Shown: positions 32,244 through 43,123 of the stretch, one piece after another
Layout of the letters: every line of letters starts with the position of its first letter
How positions within the stretch are numbered: the first letter of the stretch is position 1
Origin: Podocnemis expansa
Lineage: Eukaryota; Chordata; Testudines; Podocnemididae
Direction: 5' to 3'
DNA: 64,000 nucleotides
Assembly (NCBI GenBank): GCA_007922195.1
Contig: ML681963.1
Span: 59,750,981 to 59,814,980 of the forward strand
Notes under the pieces: model-generated
Databases searched by the model: none
What the model was told of the DNA's origin: nothing
Seen by the model: only the letters and a program-made list of their open reading frames with translations
Position numbers and translations under genes: made by a program

Positions 32244-32986
32244 TTGTTGAAGCTTGGTGTTTTTCTTCACTGGAATGACAGCTGCAGTGAGATTGACTGG
32301 ACTTACCTTTGCAGGTACCCATTATATAATGCTGTAGCCTGTTTTATTGGGCTTTTGCATCAGAGATTACTTAATTGCCGGAGGGTACACACAAATATAA
32401 CTGGGCCAGTCAGAGACTATGTCAACATGGGGGGACTCTGCTTATCCTGAATCTGTGTTTATAGAAAGAATGTTGCGACAAAATGATTGGCAGATGGAAA
32501 CTTGCATATCCTTAGTCTGAGGTTTTAATAGAAACAGGCACTCAGTTGAGGTGCTAATGGCAACTTCGGGAAGATCATTGTTGACAGAGACATTATCTGA
32601 ATGTTGTTTAGTCCAGTTTCTTTATTATTTCCATTTCCCAAAGACCACTTATTTCATTTTTCTTGTAAATTTGATATATGTTGCACCTTTGAAATATTTG
32701 TGAAAAACCATGACTTATAGACCAGAAAATACAGTAGTTATTTCATATGTTCTAAACAGTGAGTCTGTTAAAGCTCAGTTTTGCTGTAGAAGTTGGGCAC
32801 TAACTTGTCCTGTGCCTTATAGTTTGTCAAGTCACATCTTAATTCAGTAGGATTGTCTTTTGTGAGCTGCATTATGATGTTGTATTCCCTAGTATTAAAA
32901 ATGGCCTTGTGGAGCCATATACTATTATTTCTAGTGACCGCTAGGTGTCATCTGTCACTTGTATTATTGCCTTGCATGTTGCAAAG
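32244..32986. other. Tigger 5' noncoding part, then unassigned DNA
   Basis: Up to 32734 this is the noncoding interior and terminal repeat of the Tigger element. Nothing is recognised from 32737 to 32986. Confidence 0.4.
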
Positions 32987-33162
32987 TTCCAAAAGGGTAG
33001 CCCTGTTAGTCTAGCAAAACAAATGAGGAGTCCTGTGGCACTTCAAGACTAACAAATGTATTTATTGCATGAGCCATGAGTTTTCGTTTCCCATGGAAGC
33101 TCTTGCAATAAATAAATTTTTTGTTAGTCTTGAAGTGCCACAGGACTCCTTGTTTATTTTGT
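32987..33162. mobile_element. Penelope-like foldback repeat, short centre
   Basis: Tail TTCCAAAAGGGTAGCCC, then GAGTCCTGTGGCACTTCAAG and, inverted, CTTGAAGTGCCACAGGACTC. The arms are nearly perfect complements. The hammerhead-like stem is lost (CCATGAGTTTTCG/TTTCCCATGG remains). Confidence 0.7.
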
Positions 33163-33997
33163 ATTATTGTAGTAACAAATGGGACTTCAGACCCAATAAA
33201 GGATCCTATATTGACATATTTTTCAGGATCAAAAGGATGCACCTAATTTACATAAAATGATATATATAACCCATTTTTAAAAATTGGTATTTGCATTACA
33301 AGGTCAACAAATCAAATGAGGGAGGGTTCCTACAGAAAAAGAGCTGCTTTTGCTATACAACCTTGATTTGTTTTCTGAACAGTATCTCTTCTGTTTGCTG
33401 AAAGATACAATAATCTCATGGGAAAAAGTAGGAAGTGATCATGTAATTAAAGATAAATACACACACACACACACAACATGGCAGAATTAAAGTTATTCAG
33501 GCAACCATAAATTTTTCATTTCCTAACTTTCAGTATTTGAATATGTAACTTAAAAGATTTGTTTTCATATTCTTTTTATGTGATCTTCTATCATTTTAGG
33601 CAAAAAGATAAGACAAATTAATTCTGTTATGTGCCACGGTAGCAAACCTATATAATGCATCACTGATGGGATATGAACCTTAAACTTCAGTACTGCAGCA
33701 CAGATCTATTGCTTCAGCCTGAAGGAATAGCTACATTATTTGGGGGCAAAAGAAGGCTGTTATCCTATTTGGACCAGCTACATGTGATGGCACACAGTGC
33801 AGCAAAACTAGGTTAGCCTTGCGGGAGTCCCATTTTACAGACAGCAGAGCCAAGGACATGAATTTGGCATAATCCTTCTGAGTTACCATCTTGCTTAATG
33901 GCTGTCACTTGGGTTTATCATGTTAAAGATCTGAGTTCTATTCTCAGCTTGTGTAACCTTTTAGTAATGTTTGCAGCATTGCTAAATAATAAAAGTT
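33163..33997. other. Unassigned; short (CA)n near 33460
   Basis: Nothing recognised other than an ACACAC run at about 33458-33475. Confidence 0.4.
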
Positions 33998-34205
33998 ATT
34001 CATAGATTCAAAGGCCAGAAGGGGCCATTGTGATCATAGTCTGACCTTCTGTGTAACACAGCTCATAGAACTTCCCCAAAATAATTCTTAGAATGTATCT
34101 TTTAGGAAAATGTCCATTCTTGATTTTAAAATTGTCAGTGATGGAGAATCTACCATGACCCTTTGGTAAATTGCTCCAATGTGTCCATTGCTCATTAAGT
34201 TAATT
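33998..34205 (-). mobile_element. Old CR1/L3-type repeat, left part
   Basis: CATAGATTCAAAGGCCAGAA then GGGGCCATTGTGATCATAGT and a GATGGAGAATCTACCATGAC segment follow a CR1/L3-type 3' region in reverse. The LTR-like repeat starts at 34206 and the same CR1/L3 resumes at 35853. Confidence 0.6.
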
Positions 34206-35852
34206 TGATGGCCGCCCCTCCCAGGGCCATTACTTAGGTATGCCAAGAATGTTAAGGGGAGCAGATGGCCCCTTCAGCTCAACTAGATGGCCCCCTTAAA
34301 CTGAACTAGATGGCCATTGACACACCATTGCTCGCTGCAGGGCTTGGCATAGGTGGGCACTGCCTAACTGCGAAATCTTTGAAATAGTGAAGATATGAGT
34401 CATGATCACCTTAGTTCCCTGCCTTCCCTGTAATCAGGGAACTGGCGGGAACAAACAGTTTAAAAACTCAGAGTTTGGGGTGATCAGGCAGGACGGACCC
34501 TGACATCCTGCCTGGCCTGATCACCCAGATGCTGACCACCTCTGCTCACGAGTTCTCCCCCGAGCGTACCACGATTAAAACTGCCGGCTGAGTAACGAGT
34601 CTCTCTCTCTCCTGCCTGTAATGCTGTTGGTGCTGCTACTGGGATCAGTAAGAGCCTGCCCCTGCAGCTCTCTTTGAAATAAAGTTCTCCCACCTTTTGC
34701 TGCTACTTTGCCACCGCTCTCTTTCAGCTCCACCAAGCCCACGCTCCTAAGAGCAGGCTTGCTTGTGTCTTTTACCTTCTCCTTTTTTTTTTTTTTTTTT
34801 TTTTACTTACTGCTTCACTCTTTGTTGTTTAAAAGAGCTCCCATGTCTCTACTTATTTGTTGCTGCTCTGTATCACTTGTTGTATCTCTTCCCTCTAAAT
34901 CATTTGAACTTGTCTTAAAAGTGTCATCGCGAGTTGCAACATTGTTTTTAGTTTAATTGGTAAGCCTTAGAAGTGTTAAGCTAGATTGTAAGATTGTTCC
35001 CTTTAGTTTGTAACCCTTAGAGTTGTTTTGCTGAGTTGTTTTGCTTTCCCCTCTGTGACTCCCCTGCATTAAATAAACCTTTTCTTCTCAAACTTGCCTT
35101 GTCCCCTTTTTTCTTGAATTCCCCCGTGTGCCCGACTTCCCCACTGCACCTTTCTCTTCTCTCTGTTCCCTGCCCGCTGCTGCTGCTTTCCGCGGCTCCG
35201 GCTCCCCCCAGCCTCTGCTGCCGCGGCTCCCCGCTCCCACGGCACCCCCTTCCAGCCGCTTCCCGCGGCTGCTGGCTCCCACGGCCCTGTTTCCCTTCCC
35301 TGTCGTGGCTCCTGCTCCCTTTTTTCTTTTTCTTTATTTCTTTCCTTTTCTTCCCGCTGCTTCCACAGCCCTCTTCCCTGCCACTCAGCCCCCCCTCTGC
35401 CTCCCTCTCAAACCCCTGAACTTCGTGCATCCCCATCCCACTGTCCCTAACCCCCCGCACTTGCCTCTCTTCTTCCTTGAGTCCCTCCAACCTTGAAACT
35501 CCTGCTCCCCCACTTGTCTTTACTCTTCTCTGCCACTGCAGCATACTGAATTGTATGGTACCCCCTCTTTCCCTATACGGTATTGGAACATCATCTAAGT
35601 TACTGTGAGTAGGTTTATAACTGTAGGTTAGGTTAGTTGAGAATTCTCATTGTCCTCCAACCTGTCCCACTCCACAAAGTTGAGCACCTCACCACACCTC
35701 ATTGAAAAACCGTGACAGACGTCATACACATACACTCCACAGCTGACTTTACATCAATACCCCATTTTAATAAAGATTAAAGTGTACGCCACTTGTGCAG
35801 TAATTGCCCCCAAGATCCCCAAATTGTTGAACCTGCTGGCAGGGTCACAATG
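34206..35852 (+). mobile_element. LTR-like repeat, copy 1
   Basis: Starts TGATGGCCGCCCCTCCC and ends near CTGGCAGGGTCACAATG. GTTAATT lies on both sides (34199-34205 and 35853-35859). Host CR1/L3 sequence continues across, proving an insertion. Order: short CTAGATGGCCCCC repeats, TATA-like GTTTAAAAAC near 34460, a purine-rich middle, AATAAA near 35070, a pyrimidine- and Pro-codon-rich GC segment (35100-35530), then TATGGTACCCC and the end. It is colinear with 50123-52318. LTR identity is inferred from size, polyadenylation signal and TATA order; ends are not clean TG...CA, so a non-LTR origin remains possible. Confidence 0.5.
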
Positions 35853-36030
35853 GTTAATTGATCTCACTATTAAAAATTCATACCTTATTTCCTGTCTGAA
35901 TTTGGCTAGCTTCAACTTCTAGCACTGGATTGTGTTATACTTTTCCCTGCTAGACTGAAGACTCCATTATTAAGTATTTGTTCATTGTATAGATACTTAC
36001 TCAGTGTAATTGAGTCACCCCTTCTCCATC
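35853..36030 (-). mobile_element. Old CR1/L3-type repeat, right part
   Basis: GTTAATTGATCTCACTATTA then CATACCTTATTTCCTGTCTG and CTAGACTGAAGACTCC continue the repeat that ends at 34205. Confidence 0.6.
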
Positions 36031-36554
36031 TTAAGATATGAAAGTGTATAGAATTATTAACACAGGTTATTAGAAGAAGTGAATAGAAAATTAGGTCTCT
36101 TGTGTCTCAGTGCAACATATTTTCTCATTGGCCAAATGGTGTTTTGAAGTCTAATTTGTGCACACTGTTGCAATGAAATGTGGAGGGCAGTGCTAATGGG
36201 ATCTTGAGAATGTTTAGCAGCAAGGAAAAACAAGCTGTGAAGTGGTTATTTTCAACAGTTTATAACTTGGCTGAATCTGAATTGATTTTAATGAGAATAG
36301 CAAACCACACTTCCCTGTCCTACCTCCTCAGCCAACTTTGAAAGTCCTTCTGCAAACCATGAAGATATATGAGCTTCTCAGAAAAAATTGTTATGCTGGT
36401 GTGTGGTGGTGGCTATAATCTTTGATCGCTAGGCAATTACTGGTTGCTTTGAGTCTGATGTGCATGCTAGCCAGCCTTCAGTCAGGATAAATGTAAGAAG
36501 CATTTAGGATCCTTTTTGAAGTAAAATAGCTGAAACAGCAGAAAACACCCAAGG
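36031..36554. other. No recognised feature
   Basis: Unassigned AT-rich DNA. Confidence 0.35.
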
Positions 36555-36562
36555 AACTAGGC

Positions 36563-37263
36563 CAGGGGCAGAAACCCCCAGCACATGTGTCAAAGGTGAT
36601 ATGTGCACCTATTCTAAGCAGCATGCAGGGCTCCTGGCCCTGTGGCGCTGCTCAGTGCTATGGCTGCTTCCCCCTGCTGGCTCTGCTCCACGCAGGCCAG
36701 CTCTGTGCTGCCCCCACCAGCAAGCCAGCCCAGGGTAGCAGCAGGAATTTAGCCTGGGCTCTGGGCTGGCCTGCCGTGCCCCAGATCCAGATTAAAGAGG
36801 CCCTGGCAGCCTGGGTTGTCCAGTTTTGGGTGCTGTGGCTGCCCCCACCTTGCCACCAGGCAGGTCAGAGTGACAGGGCATGGCCACGGCCCCCAGCACT
36901 GGAGGGGGCTGTTCAGGGCTGAAGGGGCTGGACTGGTATCAAAGAGTGCCCTCTGCTAATCCACAGTGTTCCTGCCTGTCCCATCCATCAGCTGACTGGT
37001 CTGCCCCAGGGGATGGAGCAGGCCAGTGTGTGGCTGCAGCTCTGCTCTCTGGAGTGGGACAGGCCAGTGTGTGGAGACTGCCCAGCCCCAGGTCGCTCTC
37101 CCCTCTCCACCCCATCCCCTGGGGCATAGCGGCTAGCTGAGTGGTAGGACCCACAGGTCGATTGGCCCTGGTCGCCCCCCCTATTCCTCTCCGTGTGTGA
37201 GATGGCCCTGTCTACTAGGCATACTACTGTCACGGGGGTGCTGGCAAATGTTCCCAGCCTCTG
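36563..37263. mobile_element. hAT nonautonomous element, 701 bp, GC-rich
   Basis: Begins CAGGGGCAGAAACCCCC and ends CCCAGCCTCTG. A perfect 8-bp duplication AACTAGGC lies at 36555-36562 and 37264-37271. The interior is GC-rich with frames up to 111 codons that are compositional. Confidence 0.75.
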
Positions 37264-37593
37264 AACTAGGCCAGTTGCAAGACAGAACATAAGCTGATCT
37301 GCTTAGTGAGGAAGAAGGGGTTTCCTTGGGGACAGTTTGCAAACATGGGCTATGTGTGTCAGAAGCAGATAGGATAGAAAATCTAGGAGACAGACAGAGA
37401 AGCACTGGTAGTGGGTGTAACTTGCAAGAAGGAAGGATAGAAAAGAAACCTGGAATGGAAAGAAGCTTGGAATTGTGAGCAAGGAAAATGTATCCTCGTG
37501 TTTACTCCAGCTATGTTCACTGAAACAGGACTTTGTGTAAATTCTTTGTAAAGGATACAACCAGCATAGGACCTGAAAACACCTGACAGTTTC

Positions 37594-37793
37594 ATCATAG
37601 AATCATAGGGTTGGAAGGGACCCCACAAGGTCATCTAGTCCAACCCCCTGCCAAAAAAAGCAGGACCACTCCCATTAGATCATCCCAGTCAGTGTTTTGT
37701 CCAGCTGGGACTTGAACACCTCCAGAGATGGAGATTCCACCACCTCCCTAGGCAACTTATTCCAATGCTTCACCACTCGCCTAGTAAGGAAGT
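37594..37793 (-). mobile_element. CR1 3' end, young, 5'-truncated
   Basis: Nearly identical over about 200 bp to 28919-29117: tail ATAGAATCATAGGG, AAAAAAAGCAGGACCACTCC, TTCCAATGCTTCACCACTC. Only a handful of differences, which indicates a recently active subfamily. Confidence 0.85.
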
Positions 37794-38014
37794 GTTCTAC
37801 TCTGAATCTACTCTAATCATGTTCTACTCTGAATGGAAACAACCCACAAGGCTCAGAATATTGACTGACCTCTTGGGCCAAAAGGGGTATCAGTCATAAG
37901 AGTTTTTGTAATATAAAGTGTTAGGTAACCTGAATACAGGGGTTGTTGGTGTTCTCTAAAATAGAACAGATTACAGTACACTCATTTTTAATGCAGTGGT
38001 ACATAAGCCCTGCA

Positions 38015-38136
38015 AATAGTGTAGTGGCTAGTGCTGCTGCTTAATATGCAGAAGGTCTTGGGTTCAAGCTGGGGGGGGGGGTTGGACTTGATGATCTCAT
38101 GAGGTCCCTTCCAACCCTGTGATTCTGTTCTATTCC
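38015..38136 (+). mobile_element. tRNA-derived SINE with CR1-like tail
   Basis: A-box-like TAGTGTAGTGGCTAGTGC and B-box-like GGGTTCAAGC, a G run, then GGTTGGACTTGATGATCTCA and TGAGGTCCCTTCCAACCC, ending in GATTCTGTTC. Matches the architecture of cryptodiran turtle SINEs. Pol III promoter elements are internal. Confidence 0.8.
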
Positions 38137-39470
38137 ATGGAGGTTATGGCCAACATTTCCAAAAGCAAATGTCCAAGTCAGGTTCCCCAATCCATACTTA
38201 GGCACCTAAATAAGTGGTCCAGTTTTGAAAAATATTAAGCTCATAGAGCTCATCTTGATTCCCCACTGACTGTGATTCTGACTTCAGTGGGAAATGCTGG
38301 GAATTCTTAATTAGGTGCCTAAAAGTGGAGTTGGGAACCCAGCTCCAGTAGGACTGGTTAAAACATTTCTGATGGAACATTTTTCCATTAGAAAATGCTA
38401 AGTCAATTAAACTGAAACACTTTTTGAGAACATATCAGTTTCATCACAATTTTTAATGGGAAATTTTGATCCATTTAGTTTTAATAAGTAGGAAGATATT
38501 GTTTTGACTAATATAGGAGTTGGAAAATGTTTCAATAGGATCAAAATGAAGTATTTTCCAATATTTCTTATAGAAATTCTGAGATTTCTGCTTTCATCCC
38601 AGTCTAGGATGAAATAAAATTTTGAAATGTTGGAAGTTTTCCACAAGGGATGGGAATTCTGCCTTTTGAGGAGCTCTGAATTTTAAGGATACACTTTTGA
38701 AAATTTGTGCCTTCAGATATCAGGTGGTAATGTGGTTTCTCACATAGTAGGGGATTACTGCATGCAGGAACCTGTAGTGTCTGTTGGTTGTAGAGTTCTG
38801 ATCCAGTGATAATTTATATAATTGCTATAGTGATATGCGCCATTGTATTTTTCTGTGTTTATCTGAAGAAACCCCAATGAGTGGGAGTGAAGTAGTGATG
38901 GTGGAAAGGATTTATTTGTTCTCTCAAACAGCTAAAGGAAGGCTGTAATAGGACAATTAAAATGGCAGATGCACCTAGTCTCTTGCATCCATGGCCAACT
39001 CTGCTGTATCAACAAATATGGTGTTTCCTTTGAAGCATGTCAGAATGCCCTAGGGTTGGCAGAATATTTAACAGCTGTTTGTGGCATGAATAGCACTCTT
39101 TGCCAAGAGTAGGAAAAATAAAATATATGACCAGGAGTTTGGGAAGAAAATGTTTCATATTTAGGACATTCTCCACATGATGGCAGTAAAAACCCTCTGG
39201 AATACCAAAATGGTTTATTTCTCAACTTCAGAAACCAAAGGAGGGACAACAACCCATGATGATGAGGCACTGAAGTGTATATATGGCTGAACTTTTGCAT
39301 TTACATTCCATTTTTTTCTCCTGGTAATCCTTAGAATCTCTAGCTTGTTCTCTTAACAGTGAAACAACATCAAGGATGACACAGGGTGACTAGGTCACTG
39401 ATAACATCACTCCAGTGTCTTACTCATAGGCACCAATTCAAAGGAATGGTGAGCTACTTACCAGTAACTG
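38137..39470. other. Unassigned; possible old repeat near 38180-38330
   Basis: A TTAGGCACCTAAATA and TTAGGTGCCTAAAAG pair suggests a decayed inverted repeat. Otherwise nothing recognised. Confidence 0.35.
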
Positions 39471-39630
39471 TCCTTCTTTTAGATGGGCTGCTTGGATTCA
39501 TTCAGTAATAGGTGTCTCCGTGCCGGAGCGCCTGATTGGTCGGAACTTTTTGCCCTAGCCTGTCAGAAGAGGGCAGGCAGCCACTGCTTCTGCGCCACCC
39601 TGTAGCTATATATATGGCTGCCACCCTGTC
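39471..39630. repeat. DIRS inverted terminal repeat, left
   Basis: Complementary to 44870-45020, with matches including CTAGCCTGTCAGAAGAGGGC. A TATA-like TAGCTATATATATGG lies at 39601-39616, so it may hold the start signal for antisense transcription. Confidence 0.75.
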
Positions 39631-39705
39631 CCTCCTCAGTTCCTAGTATCGTCAGCTCCAAATGTGGGGACAAAGGGGGGTTTTCTGAATGAATCCGAGC
39701 AGCCC

Positions 39706-39786
39706 ATCTTGAAGAAGGACGGTTGCTGGTAAGTAACCCACCTTTCTTCTTCGAGCGCTGCTTGGATACATTCAGTAATAGGTGAC
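39706..39786. repeat. DIRS internal complementary region
   Basis: CTTCTTCGAGCGCTGCTTGG and CATTCAGTAATAGGTG repeat the terminal sequence and are complementary to about 44975-45018. In DIRS elements this region templates circle formation. Confidence 0.65.
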
Positions 39787-39789
39787 TGC

Positions 39790-42700
39790 TAGCCATGCTG
39801 ATGGATGGCAGATAGAATTGGCTCGTCTGCCTTCAGCAGCATATCTTCAACATGGGTAGTTGTCCAACTAGCAAGGTCCTTGAGGAGTCTAAGGAGTTGA
39901 CCTAAGGACCTTAATCCAGGCAAGGGTAGCCTGGGATTGTAGGACCTAGCCTACTGGAGAGAAGTAGGCCCAGTTTGTCCGAGCACCAATTGGTGTGTGT
40001 GGACAGGGCGGCCTGAGGTCACCCTACGCTGAAGTGTGGTACCAACGCATCGTGGCTGTGGTCGAGGAATGCGTCTCTAATTGCTCTACCTGAGAGGGTA
40101 TTGGCAGAGGTGTGTGGAGGCCAGAGGATTTAGTGTTCTGGCAGCAACACGTGTTGGCGTGATTCTTGTGAGGGAGTTCATAAGGCCTTAGGATTGCCAG
40201 GCTGGCAGTGGTGGTTACCGACATTGCAAGAAGTGGTGGAAGGGAGGTAGATTGTCTTTCCCTCAGTCTGGCAGTGTAAAGCACATGCAGGCCATGGGCC
40301 AGATGTGTATGTGAATCTGGCGCACTTGGTATCCCGCAGGAGGGATGGGCTACCAGGAGCAGGTGGGGAGGATCTAGGAGACTTTACTTCATCCAAGTTT
40401 AAAGAGAAATATGAAAGACCCAAGGCGATAGCTGACAACCTCATAAGGTGCACTTATAAGTGATGCACCGGGACCGGCATGGGGAAAGCCAGATGTTTGA
40501 CCCATCCTACAGCACTGTATAAGATAGACATAGGTGGGGCTTCCTATGGACCTGAAGAATATATCCCAGGTCTACATGAGCTTACTGATGACACTGTGAT
40601 GGTCCCTTTTAAAGGTGGGCTGTCAGCATCCATAACATTGCAAAGACAGAAGGAAATGGTATTATTGCTATTTCCCCCCCTTTTTTTTTTTTTTTTTACT
40701 ATTCAGATTCAGCAGCTGTCAAGCAGCTGAAGGAATATAAGGGGCGAGGAGCTGATTGCAATAAGGCAACACCCGAGGGGTAGGCTCATGAGTTCAAGAG
40801 CCCCGGATGCCAGTCCCCGTGGCCTACGGGACCAAATTCACTTTGGCCTACGTGACCTTATACCACTGGGAAGGACCCACCCCAATATGGCACCGACCTT
40901 AAGTCTAGTGACTTACAGGGGTGTATATCAGGTTTGAGGCTCCCTGTGAAAAGGGGCCACGAGGGAAAATTGGGATGTATGAAAGGAGGAGGGGTCTCCT
41001 CTGAAAGGAACGGAGCGAGGGTACGCCACCCCAATGGGGCACATCCGGCCATCTCCTTTTAAGACACTTGTGGTTTATCTGAAGTGTCCTCTATGCACGT
41101 ACTATTGTTATTAGATCTTACCCAGAAGGGTGAATTCTATCGAGGGTCAGCTAGTTCCTGAATTCCCAGTTGCTGATAGGAATTTCGGGGTGGGTTTAAT
41201 GTTAGCTCTATCGAGTGAGAAAACTCCTAGTAGTCACTTAGGATGGAAGTATAATATGCCAAGTCGTGACTACTAAGGCTAGAAGATCTTCGGATTGTGA
41301 TGAGGAAGAAGGAGTTGTACCCACTGGACTCCTGAGCAAGAATCTCCAGGAGCTAGGCCGGGGTAACCACGGTGCTATGGCCGTCCCCGGGAGGCAAGCT
41401 ACATCAGAGGCACTGCTGTATAAAACTCTGGGAGATAATGATTGGGCCCAGACTCGTACCTCACCTGCAGGAATGGACTCTGAACCATCACGGTGGGGCT
41501 GAGCGGTGACTGTGGGTATAATGAGGGGGCAGAGGGACGAGTTTCTCCACTTTTGATCAAATGACAAAGGGGTGGGATCTGGATGATATTATTATTATGT
41601 CATCACCTCCTGTTCTCTGTGACCTGAGGATCTCCTGATTTAAGTGGAAGGAAGTGGCCACCTTAGAGAGAGAGAGAGAGAGAGGAAGGGAAGTGGCACA
41701 GGTTCACTTTGTCAGGGCAAAACCCTGTATACAGGGGTTCTGACTTTAGGGCACGTCTCGGGAAGTGGTGATTGATGGCCCGGGGGGTGGGGGAGAGTGA
41801 CTCATTTTTTGTTAAAGTAGCCTCTTTCCCGTATGGGGAAAGGGAGGGTGGAGCAAATGAGGCAGAGGCCCCAGCTAGTGTGACCTCTCTCAAGTGTGCT
41901 CACCCGAGCTGTAGACCAGCTGGTTGTAGTGAGTAATGGAGGGTTCATCTCCCCAATGAAAACCACAAGCAATTGGCCAAACGCTTGCGTCTAGTGGCCG
42001 AACGCCGACATTTGCATCTGGTACTTGGGAGGCGGGGATGGTTTGCTTGCTCCATGGGTTCAGGAGGGGTTGGTTGGCGTACCCCTGAGCTGGAAGCATA
42101 TACCTTAGATCCCTGGATGGGGGTCGATTGGATGCGAGCTATATTTAAGCACCAGCTAATTCCCATTGGTGACGTAGGGGAAGGGTTGGTTAGGCGGCAT
42201 ATAAGAAAGGGTGGAGGGCTCCCCCCCAACCTTGGGGAGAGGGAAGCGAGTGCCTTCTCTGGAAAGGGGAGCGAGAGCTGACAAAGGGTTTTCCGAACAT
42301 CTGTTTCAAAAGGTAGAATGATAAGACCTTGCCTACAGGGAAGTGCATGTGAGTGTGAGCTCCCAGGTATGGGAATGGCACCCACAGGGAAAGACCCCGT
42401 TTAGTTGGGAGTGGGCATAGGTGAGGCAGTACACTCTTTGATGTTTGGAGTGTGACTTATGTATCCTGGAGAAGGCAAGGGAGCCACCGCATGAGGAAGC
42501 GGAGGCGGGGGGGGCTTTCCCCCCCCGGCAGAGTGTCGGGTGCAAGGACATGGTAGCCCCTTGGGAGTCAGAACTGTTAGCTAGGGGTCGGCCGTGCAGG
42601 TTCAGACCATAGGCCTCCATTTTGTCCGCTGCGGTAGAGTAGTGGAGGCTTGGATAACCAGAGGGTTGAATCCTCTCAGTTACTGGAAGTATTAGGGTCA

Positions 42701-42950
42701 ATAGAGAGGGTATGAATATGGGGTTAAACCTTGCTCCTACCTGAAGGAGAGGAGGCTACTTTAACCTCTGAACCACCCACTCTCACAGAAAGAGAGAGAG
42801 GGGAGGGCTGTCTGTTAGCTCGTAGGAAGGGTCCCAAGTCAGTGGGTGCTCCACGGCAGGGGTTTTGGAGAAGGTGATTGACAACTAATCTGGCTAGTTA
42901 TAATCAATGCTGCTGATTAGCAGGTTGGGATCCCTCCCTGGAGTTGTTGA
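39790..42950. other. DIRS interior without recognised coding sequence
   Basis: Mixed-composition DNA with an AG microsatellite (41667-41684), a T run near 40682 and scattered frames of 60-145 codons on both strands. None shows reverse transcriptase (no YLDD), RNase H or tyrosine recombinase motifs. It may be a replacement, a captured sequence or a noncoding derivative of pol. Confidence 0.5.
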
Positions 42951-43123
42951 GGAGGGACCTAGATGGGCAGGTCCCCCAACTGGATTTCAAACTGAAATTG
43001 TGGTGGTGAGGATTAAGTCCTCACCAGCAGCTGTTGCGGAGGGGGGGCGGGGTCAGTTTACTACCAGGCTTTATGGGGCCGGAGGACATGGAAGAGGCCC
43101 CGCCGGAAGAAGGCCGAGATATT

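Larger units (their letters stand above)
30182..32734 (-). mobile_element. Tigger/pogo DNA transposon, decayed autonomous type
   Basis: The left end TTGTATTTTGCGCACCAGAA and right end complementary to CTGTATTTTCTGGTCTATAA are imperfect terminal inverted repeats. TA sits at both flanks (30180-30181 and 32735-32736), as in Tc1/mariner elements. Repeated ATAAGTNGCACT-type motifs occur just inside the left end. The transposase lies on the minus strand between them. Confidence 0.75.

Noticed and set aside
35017..35544. 175-codon minus-strand frame, and Pro/Leu-rich plus-strand frames
   Set aside because: Compositional frames in the GC-rich block of an LTR-like repeat.
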